Positions 56,148 to 64,000 of a DNA stretch of 64,000 nt are shown here, piece after piece. The notes beneath the pieces were generated by a model that searched no databases, was not told the DNA's origin, and was given only the letters and a program-made list of their open reading frames with translations. Made by a program: the position numbers and the translations under genes. This stretch comes from Cocos nucifera (taxonomy: Eukaryota > Streptophyta > Magnoliopsida > Arecales > Arecaceae), in assembly GCA_006176705.1 (NCBI GenBank), contig QRFJ01001927.1, forward strand, positions 124,001 to 188,000. Direction: 5' to 3'. Position 1 is the first letter of the stretch, and the number at the start of each line of letters is the position of its first letter.

Positions 56148-57439
56148 CCTAAAGCCAATTGGCTACAAGTCTAAGTCCCATCTTCTCAAGGTGGGCTTCG
56201 ATCTTCTGCTGGCCCAACGGACTTTGTAAGTGGGTCTGCCACATTATTTATGGAGTTGACTCTCTTGACCTCGACATAACCCTTCTCGAGGTAATCACGG
56301 ATGAGGTGGTATCACCGTTCAATGTGCTTGGATTTTTGGTGAGACCTTGGCTCCTTAGCAAGGGCTATGGCGCCATTGTTGTCGCAGTATAGAGGAATGG
56401 CATCTGATGGCATTACTCCAATTTCTGCAGCAAACTTCTTGTACCAGAATGCTTCCTTCGTAGCCTCTGATGTAGTGATATATTCTGCTTCCATGGTTGA
56501 ATCTGCTATCACAGTTTGCTTGGAACTCTTCCAGCTGACAGCACCACCATTGCACATAAACAGATTTCCAGATGTCGACTTTCGATCATCTATATCAGAC
56601 ATGAAATTCGAGTCTATGTATCCCTGAACTTGGAGTTCTCCATTACCAAAGACCAATATCATATCCTTAGTTCTTCTAAAGTACTTAAGGATACATTTCA
56701 CAGAAGTCCAGTGTTCTTCATCTGGATTTGACTGATATCTGCTTGTGACACTCACAGCATGGGCTATATCAGGTCGTGTACATAGCATGGCATACATGAG
56801 GCTCCCTATTGTAGAAGCATAAGGGATCTTGCTCATGCATTCTATTTCCTCAGGTGTGCTAGGGCACATCTTCTTGGAAAGATGAATACCATGTCTGAAG
56901 GATATTAATCCCCTCTTAGAGTTTTCCATACTAAAACTCTTTAGTACTTTCTCTATGTACATCTTCTGTGAAAGTCCTAACATCCTATTCGGTCTATCCC
57001 TATAGACCTTAATTCCTAGAATAAAGGATGCTTCACCTAGGTTTTTCATGGAGAATTCCTTGGACAACCATAATTTGACTGTTGTCATCATGGAAATATC
57101 ATTCCCAATAAGGAGGATGTCATCCACGTACAATATGAGAAAGACAACAGCGCTCCCACTGACCTTTTTGAAGACACACGGTTCCTCTTCATTTTTGATG
57201 AAACCAAACATTTTGATCACATCATTGAAACCAGTGTTCCAGCTCCGAGATGCTTGCTTAAGTCCATATATGGACCTTTGCGGCTTGCAAACCTTGTGAT
57301 CAGTATCACTGGATGTGAAACCTAGCGGTTGTTCCATATAGATATCTTCCTCAAGATATCCATTTAAGAATGCCATTTTCACGTCCATTTGCCATATTTC
57401 ATAATCGAAATAGGCTGCAACGGGTCGACTTTCGATCAT
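56148..57439 (-). pseudogene. Element D RT (second copy of duplication) and RNase H
   Basis: The open frame 57439-56312 (375 codons) starts with a junction peptide MIESRPVAAYFDYEIWQMDVK and runs through LGFTSSDTDHKVCK, LYVDDILLIGND, SIYGLKQASRSW, YASTIGSLMYAMLCTRPDIA, FMSDIDDRKSTSGN, NGGAVSWKSSKQTVIADST, MEAEYITTS, LYCDNNGAIALAKE (all catalytic acids present) to KHIER, then a TGA where E has an arginine codon. The text continues to ADPLTKS near 56230. This is the downstream part of pol, thrown out of frame from the upstream copy by the 850-bp duplication. Confidence 0.9.
56574..57423 (-). repeat. Tandem duplication unit, copy 1 (850 bp)
   Basis: It starts at gtcgactttcgatc and ends at ggctgcaacgg. 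Copy 2 follows without a gap at 57424-58273. I counted about 22 differences over 850 positions by eye, many of them C/T or A/G. Both units cover the RT core and the start of RNase H. Confidence 0.92.
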
Positions 57440-58273
57440 CTATATCAGACATGAAATCCGAGTCTATGTATCCCTGAACTTGGAGTTCTCCATTACCAAT
57501 GACCAATATCATATCCTTAGTTCTTCTCAAGTACTTAAGGATACATTTCATAGAAGTCTAGTGTTCTTCATCTGGATTTGACTGATATCTGCTTGTGACA
57601 CTCACAGCATGGGCTATATCAGGTCGTGTACATAGCATGACATACATGAGGCTCCCTATTGCAGAAGCATAAGGGATCTTGCTCATGCGTTCTATTTCCT
57701 CAGGTGTGCTAGGGCACATCTTCTTGGAAAGATGAATACCATGTCTGAAGGGTATTAATCCCCTCTTAGAGTTTTCCATACTAAACCTCTTTAGTACTTT
57801 CTCTATGTACATCTTCTGTGAAAGTCCTAGCATCCTATTCGGTCTATCCCTATAGACCTTAATTCCTAGAATAAAGGATGCTTCACCTAGGTCTTTCATG
57901 GAGAATTCCTTGGACAACCATAATTTGACTGTTGTCATCATGGGAATATCATTCCCAATAAGGAGGATGTCATCCACGTACAATACGAGGAAGACAACAG
58001 CGCTCCCACTGACCTTTTTGAAAACACATGGTTCCTCTTCATTTTTGATGAAACCAAATATTTTGATCACATCATTGAAATGAGTGTTCCAGCTCCGAGA
58101 TGCTTGCTTAAGTCCATATATGGACCTTTGCAGCTTGCAAACCTTGTGATCAGTATCACTGGATGTGAAACCTAGCGGCTGTTCCATATAGATATCTTCC
58201 TCAAGATATCCATTTAAGAATGCCATTTTCACGTCCATTTGCCATATTTCATAATCGAAATAGGCTGCAACGG
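57424..58273 (-). repeat. Tandem duplication unit, copy 2 (850 bp)
   Basis: Offset from copy 1 is exactly 850 bp at both ends, which is not a multiple of three, so the reading frame changes across the junction at 57423/57424. The flanking bases (agat before copy 1, caag after copy 2) show no obvious longer homology. Confidence 0.92.
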
Positions 58274-58604
58274 CAAGCAATGTGCGGATGGATTTTAGCA
58301 TAGCCACTGGGAAAAAGGTATCCTGATAGTCAATGCCTTCGCATTGACTATAACCTTTTGCCACTAGTCTAGCCTTGAATGTCTCCACATTCCCATCTGC
58401 ACCAATCTTTCTCTTGAAGATCCATTTACACCCAATAGGTACTATACCTTCTGGTGGATCTACCAAGGTCCAGACTTGGTTTGAGTGCATCGAGTCAATT
58501 TCTGACTGCATTGCCTCTAGCCATTTCTCGGAGTCGATATCTGATATCGCCTCGTTGTAGGTTTTGGGATCATCACCATGAGCACCATTACCTACGAGGA
58601 ACAT
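57558..58604 (-). pseudogene. Element D RT, first copy in reading order
   Basis: The 348-codon frame reads MFLVGNGAHGDDPKTYNEA, DIDSEKWLEAMQSEIDSMHS, CKWIFKRKIGADGNVETFKA, LVAKGYSQCEGIDYQDTF, MDVKMAFLNGYLEEDIYMEQ, QRSIYGLKQASRSWNTHF, LYVDDILLIGND, LGEASFILGIKVYRDR, IPYASAIGSLMYVMLCTRPD and ends NPDEEH at a TAG, where copy 1 has TGG. RT fingers, palm and thumb are in one piece. The catalytic YVDD is at about 57973-57984. Confidence 0.92.
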
Positions 58605-59745
58605 TTTCCTCTACTTTCCTCTGAAATAATACCTAAGTATCTTTCAGGGGGATGGAAAACTCTTTTCGATCTACGAGGTGGAGGAGGTAGTGTTCTTATT
58701 GGCTCAACCTGATTTGGTTCCAATTGGTCCTTAGCTCGTTGTACTTGTGAGACTTTCTCATCAAGCTTAATCTGCTTTCCAATGCCGCTATCTTGAATAA
58801 ACTATTTTTCAAGAAAGATGGCATGTCGACTCACAATCACATTGTGGTCTTCTGGAATGTAGAAATAGTATCCTAATGACTCTTTAGGATATCCTATGAA
58901 TCGAGCTCTAAAGGACCTAAACTCTAACTTGTCCGCTTGTTGTCTTTTGACATGAGCCGGACAACCCCAAATTCTGAGATGACTCAGACTTGGTTTCTTA
59001 CCGTGCCATATCTCATACGGTGTGGTAGGAACGGTTTTAGAGAGAACCCTATTCAGTAGATAAATTGAAGTTAACAATGAATGTCCCCAAAGAAAATCAG
59101 GGAGGTCTGTGAAGCTCATCATGGATCGAACCATATCCAATAGAGTCCGATTTCTCCATTCTGAAACCCCGTTGAGTTGAGGTGTTCCTGGTGGAGTCCA
59201 TTGAGAGACTATGCCATTTTCCTTGAGATAGTCTAGGAATTTTCCCGGCTAAGGTATTCACCTCCTCGATCTGATCGAAGAACCTTAATGGGTTTTTCAG
59301 TTTGTTTTTCTACTTCATGTCTGAATTCTTTGAACTTTTCAAAAGCTTCAGACTTGTGTCTCATAAGATACACATACCCATACCTAGATAGATCATCGGT
59401 AAAGGTAATGAAGTAGACAAAATTGCCTCTAGCCGGCACATCAAATGGGCCGCACACATCAGTATGTACTAGGGCAAGGAGATCTGTGGCCCTCTCCCCA
59501 TGTCCAACAAAAGGGAGTTTAGTCATTTTGCCTTGAAGACAAGATTCACAAGTTGGATATGACTCAAAAGTCAATGGACTCAATAGCCCATTTTTCTCCA
59601 ATTTGTTGATCCTATCTTCTGCTATATGACCTAATCTCAGGTGCCATAGATATCTGTCATTTGGACTATCCCTAGGTCGTTTGGCATTCACGTTTTGCTC
59701 GATAGTTAGAAACAGGTACATCAATATGTAGCTGATAAAGACCAT
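58605..59745 (-). pseudogene. Element D pre-integrase and integrase
   Basis: The frame 59745-59233 holds DRYLWHLRLGHIAEDRINKL and YPTCESCLQGKMTKLPF (complete HHCC finger), LVHTDVCGPFDVPARGN (first D), FITFTDDLSRYGYVYLM and VLRSDRGGEYLSRENS (second D), then a one-base frameshift near 59245. The catalytic E region lies in another frame (59150-59190), then 59140-58802 continues MDMVRSMMSFTDLPDFLW, LRIWGCPAHVKRQQADKL, FIGYPKESLGYYFYIPED and HAIFLEK. A proline/charged linker (58800-58605) leads to RT. All motifs present, frame broken. Confidence 0.9.
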
Positions 59746-60106
59746 TAATAAGGAAAACCATTTGCAATTTTATTTCTTTCATAAAGAATGTTACAATGGT
59801 CCTTAAAGAAGGTAATCACATAAGCCTTCTTGTGCTAAGCATGAAACAGAAATCAAATTCCTGCTAGCTGCAGGCACATAATAACAGTCTTTTCAAAACT
59901 AAGTCTAAACCAGATGGTAATCGAAGAGGGTATGTTCCCACGGCTACTGCAGCAACTCTTGCTCCATTACCGATGCGTAGGATCATGTCTCCATCCCTCA
60001 GCCTCCTGCTATCCTCAAAGACCCTGCATGGAAGTGCACAGATGAGCACTAGAACCAGAGTCAAGCACCCAACTGGATGCAGAAGAAACCGTAAGGTTAG
60101 ACTCAA
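59746..60106 (-). pseudogene. Element D protease
   Basis: The active site VLDSGSSAHLC lies at about 60042-60070 in a neighbouring frame; the frame 60106-59864 then has LRDGDMILRIGNGARVAAVA and GTYPLRLPSGLDLVLK. A frameshift near 59885 separates this from YYVPAASRNLIS. Matures the polyprotein in intact elements. Confidence 0.82.
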
Positions 60107-60958
60107 TAACGAGCATACCTCCAGAAGGACCTTCCTTCTTGTTCTTCAGGGTGGCCAGGTAAGTAGGGCAGTTCCGCTTCCAATGGCCGTCGCTGTTGCA
60201 ATGGAAACACTTTCCTTTGACATCGGCCTTTTTTCTTCGGCTCTGCCTTCTTCTTCTTTGATCCTTCCACCTTTTGCTTTTTCACAGACTTCTTTTTCTT
60301 TCCATAAGACTTTCTTTTGGAAGAAGTCCGTTCCATAGCAAGAACTGAGCCTTTAGAACCTTTCATAGAAAGCTCAGCGGTAACCAGCATATTCATTAAT
60401 TCGGCCAAGGAATTTTGAAGTTTATGCATGTGGTAATTCATGATGAATTGCCCATATGCATCAGTCAAGGATTGCAGAATAATATCATTCTGCAGATCCA
60501 AGTCCAACTTCACACCGAGCTTCTCAAGCTCTTCCATGTCCTTGATCATTGTCAGACAGTGATCTTGGACTGACTGCCCATCACGCATCTTAGCCTTAAA
60601 AAGTCATTTCGTGACTTGATATATTTGGCTGCGCGACTCTGTTCACCAAACATCTCCTGCAGGTGAGCCAACATTTGGCGAGCAGTCCCGATATCTTCAT
60701 GTTGGCGCTGGAGCTCATCAGACATCGAGCCCAACATGTAATATCTGGCCTTATTATCTTCGTCTATCCATTTTTCCAGAGACGCTCTCTGTTCAATGGA
60801 TGGACGGGCTGGTAAGGTGGGAGGGTCCTGGTCCAAACATGGGTTAACTTCTCTCAGAACCCAAAAATAATTTTGTAGTTCCTGAGCCAATCTTTATAAT
60901 TGGGTCCAGTCAGTCTATGTGTGTCCAGGATACGTGCCAATGGGTTGGACGCAGACAT
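60100..60958 (-). pseudogene. Element D gag
   Basis: The start is at 60958 (MSASNPLARILDTHRLTGPN), as in E. Near 60860 the frame shifts. The frame 60890-60552 has DQDPPTLPARPSIEQRASLE, ARYYMLGSMSDELQRQHEDI, ARQMLAHLQEMFGEQSRAAK. The frame 60588-60103 has MRDGQSVQDHCLTMIKDMEE, DAYGQFIMNYHMHKLQNSLA, a long lysine-rich tail, and then, one frame over, the zinc knuckle CFHCNSDGHWKRNC (about 60165-60210, CX2CX4HX4C, intact). Two or three frameshifts stand between this and a working gag. Confidence 0.88.
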
Positions 60959-62824
60959 TTTTCCTGTAGAGAGTCAAAGATTCTAGTTAGATACTGTAAT
61001 TTTGACTTGACCAATTTATTTAGGGATTTTATTTTTAAACAAATTAGCTCCCACTATTTTCTCGGATCCCTACACTCCCTCTGTAGAGATGCAAAAATCT
61101 CCATGATTAATGATTTCTAGTGGGTGGTGCGGTCTCACCAACTGACTCATCACCTCACCTAACAGTTATTGGTGATGGGTTAGCCAATGAGTGAACAACT
61201 CTTGTTCAATGATTCTCTAATCATGGTGCACCCAAACTTGGTCTCTAATTCATGAATCTCACCGTATCCAGAATATTGATCCACTCCTTAGTTAAGTCAG
61301 ACCCACCATTTGCATAGACTGGGTTCCTAATTGAGTCTCTCACCGTATCCAAAATATTGAGCCCAACTCATCCTCCAGCCCATAGCATCCAATGCCTAAT
61401 AGACATGGTTGCATCTTTCCGGTGCAACTGAGCCACTGTATCCAGCCGAGAACAATCAACCCCGGGAAGGGCCCGCACATCTACAATGGTGGAAGACCTC
61501 AGACTTAATCTTTTCTTAGGGAGAATTGATTCAGGTCTCATTAAACTAGACTTGGCTTAGTCATAACAATTATGACTAACCTAGTGGCATGGGTTAGCTC
61601 GGATTATTGACCACCTCAGATCAGAACTGTGTCAACAGATATGGCCAGGTAAGTGAGACCGGTGGAAGGAATATGCCATTAACTCGTACAAGAACGCATT
61701 CAGGTCGAGTAGCTTCCAATTAAAAACCAGTCGGTCGTCTGTGCCAAACTTACCTTAGACACCAAATTGTTGAGTCAGAACCAATTGGGTTAGCCTACAA
61801 TCCAGACTCTAACCTCTGAGCCTAATTAGGTCTTGCTTGATCGTGACTCGATCTTGACCCAGACTTAATCCTATTAGGCTGGTCAATTTAAGCATTGTTG
61901 ATCCCATCTAACCAACTCTTGATTCGGTTTGATCAACCGCTTAGACCTAATTGAGCTACCCAAGCCCGAACCCAGTATTATGAATATGTCTTAGATCTGA
62001 AATTCTCAATTTTAGACCTAATTAATATTCCATAAATCTTAATTTTTTAATTAAGTTAGGGTTCATAAACAAAATATGCACAATAAATCCTAGGGTTTCA
62101 GGATCTAGGATTTTTGCAGAAAGTAAGTTTTGGGTTTCTGATTAAGGACGAACACGCAGCACCCCTACACATCATAAGAACACCCCATCGAATGGGAAAG
62201 AGAGGGCCTTTAAACCCTTCTTCGTTCTTATGACCGGACGGCCAAGAGGAACGCCTTAATCAGGAACATGCAATACTACAAAACAGTTTTAGATCTATAT
62301 CATATATCTCATATACAAATTAGATCTAATCATGGCATATTTTGCATACATCTCATGTATCGAATCATGCATATTTTTAGATCTAAATTATCTCATAATA
62401 ATCTAAAAAATTAGATTTAAATTGATCTAATCAAAATAAATTCTAATCTAGACAATTATGTAGAACTATTCTACAACTAGTCTAGACATGCATCAATCAT
62501 ATCTCATATGATATTTAAAAATTAAATAATTTTATTTGCTATTTTTTAGATGTTATTATAACCATTATAATATCAAAAAATAGTAAATAAAAGATCTAAA
62601 ATATGATTTAATCAGATTAAATCAAAAACATATGCAAGACTATTCTATAGAACTATTCTATTTTAGAACTAGTCATGCATATTTTTCTAATCTTAGATCC
62701 AAATCATTTAATTTTAATTTTTTCTGATTTTAGATCTGATCACATCTCTCATGTGACATCTAAAATCACTTATTTTTCTAATTAAAATAAATTTAAAATT
62801 AGATCTAAATACTTTTAGAACCAT
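60959..62824 (-). other. Leader region of element D
   Basis: 1.87 kb of non-coding leader between the primer site and gag, collinear with E and C2. A strong landmark is the cgttcctcttggccgtccgg block (rc near 62225-62260), the site where S inserted in E. No supported ORF. Confidence 0.8.
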
Positions 62825-62837
62825 GGCTCTGATACCA
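62825..62837 (-). other. Primer-binding site of element D (initiator tRNA-Met type)
   Basis: ggctctgatacca on the plus strand, that is tggtatcagagcc on the minus strand, two bases inside the 5' LTR boundary at 62840. Confidence 0.9.
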
Positions 62838-62839
62838 GT

Positions 62840-64000
62840 TGAAGGAAAATCCTGATTTTCCCGGATCCAGGTTCGTTCAGATCTGATCAGATCAAGAGAT
62901 ATATTTCAAAAAAAATTTTTTCTTTGATCCCTAATCAGATCTTGAGATATTTTAGATCTGATTCTTATTATTTTAATAAATAAAATAAAATAAGATAAAT
63001 TAAATCAAATTTAATTTACCTTGATTTGGGTAATCCTATTACCCTGTTGAGATGATCCTGATTTGCAGCGGAAGGTTCTGGATCTAGCCACGCAAGCGCC
63101 TGGCCTCTACCGGTATCCACTCGGGTTGGATCTGGAGATCCTCTTCTTCTCTATCACATCTCCAAAAATTAGATCTGGATCTGATCTGGAGGATCTTCAA
63201 AACTCTTTTGAAGATCAGCAGTCGTCCTTTGCAGCAGCGCAGCCTTCTTAGCTTTTGATCGCCTTTTTCTTTGATCTGGATCGCACCAACCAAGTCCAAA
63301 ACACTTTTGGACGTGGAGAGGAGAGGAGAAGAGGGTTTGGCATGGAGGAAGAGGGGAGAGGCAGCCTTGGGGTGGGGTTTGAATTTCTCAAACTTAATTT
63401 TGAGTTGGGCGCAGGGTCTTATTTATAGACTAAGCTGTGATCCAACTCCTCTTCCTTCCCAACCAATCACAACCCTTTGTGAAATCAGATCTAAATCTGA
63501 TTGGTGGGAATAGAGTCCCCTGGATTCCTCCTTAGAGGGTGCCTAAGACCAGTCAAAGTTGGATTCTTAGTAGAACTCTAATTGGAATCCAAAAAGGAGA
63601 TGGAGTCCTTGTCCAACAAGGACTCCTAGGCGCCTCCAACTTGGGCTCACGCCAAGGGTGGCGTGCGCCCCTTCCTTCCTTGCCAGGTTCTTGGTTCTGG
63701 CAGGGGACAGGCCCCCACCAGCTCTCCAATAGGTGCATGACATGTGGTCAAAAGTCAAAGTGTCAATGGTCAACATTTGACCAGTCAAAGGTAGACTTTT
63801 GACCAAAGTCAAAGAACAAGAAATGGCAGGTGACCAAAAATGGCAGGTAATGTCTTACAAAATAAGACAACCTTTTTCTGACTTGGACAACCTCCAGTCA
63901 GACCATATGAAGGCCTCTGATTGAGCACAAACTCCTTTGGCTCAGATCAGGACAACTTATTTATGATAGTAAAAGAAGAACGTTAGGTTCAATCGAGTGC
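62840..64000 (-). repeat. 5' LTR of element D, first 1.16 kb seen
   Basis: The right edge of the window cuts this LTR. It begins (minus strand end) at tgaaggaaaatcc. The TATA box TATAAATA is in reverse at 63419-63426. By comparison with 53856-56134 it should end near 65118. Confidence 0.88.
63419..63426 (-). promoter_or_regulatory. TATA box of element D 5' LTR
   Basis: TATAAATA on the minus strand (gtctataaataagaccctg). C2 has ctataataagaccc in the same place (15122 onward). Confidence 0.5.

Larger units (their letters stand above)
53856..64000 (-). mobile_element. Angela-like Copia element D, cut by the window edge
   Basis: On the minus strand the order is 5' LTR (partial, from 62840 to past 64000), primer site, leader, gag, protease, integrase, RT-RNase H, purine tract, 3' LTR (53856-56134). 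It is the same family as C2, with proteins close to E. It carries an 850 bp tandem duplication in RT-RNase H. LTR3 and the visible half of LTR5 differ at about 5-6% of positions where compared by eye (54463-55000 with 63463-64000). The left flank is ctttc (53851-53855); its partner would lie beyond 64000. Confidence 0.92.

Overview
This window is intergenic plant DNA made almost entirely of nested LTR retrotransposons. I found no host gene, no rRNA or tRNA gene and no CRISPR array. Every recognisable protein piece is Ty1/Copia or Ty3/Gypsy gag or pol, and nearly all are broken by stops and frameshifts. The element types (Angela/BARE-like Copia with 2.3 kb LTRs, Athila-like Gypsy, Tat/Retand-like Gypsy with two RNase H domains) point to a flowering plant. 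A monocot, perhaps a palm, is a low-confidence guess.

Layout. Positions 1-27393 are an Athila-like element A. A 1.7 kb LTR (56-1739) precedes its gag, and its internal region is split by a Copia element G (3245-9117, flanked by tacaatc) and by a minus-strand Tat-like Gypsy element B (12317-23346, flanked by ccact). B's left LTR is broken by two Angela-like Copia pieces, C1 (minus, 12636-13456) and C2 (plus, 13457-16799). A's right LTR is 25564-27393. Positions 27394-49375 are one Angela-type LTR, H, in three pieces. H is interrupted by a full-length Angela-like element E (28001-39987, itself carrying solo LTR S at 30868-32453) and by a tandem Gypsy array T (40638-49198). Positions 49376-53855 are an older Copia element F with gag and integrase but no reverse transcriptase. 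Positions 53856-64000 are a minus-strand Angela-like element D that runs off the right edge and carries an 850 bp tandem duplication in its polymerase.

Read as insertion history, F is oldest. LTR H lies in F; A, E and T lie in H; G and B lie in A; C1 lies in B; C2 lies in C1; S lies in E; D lies in the LTR of F. The deepest path (F, H, A, B, C1, C2) has six layers.

The most unusual part is T: LTR-gag-LTR-gag-LTR, with both internal units lacking all of pol and sharing stop codons inside gag. It looks like a pol-less derivative of the family that includes B, which keeps protease, RT, both RNases H and integrase remnants. If T ever moved, it would have needed enzymes supplied in trans.
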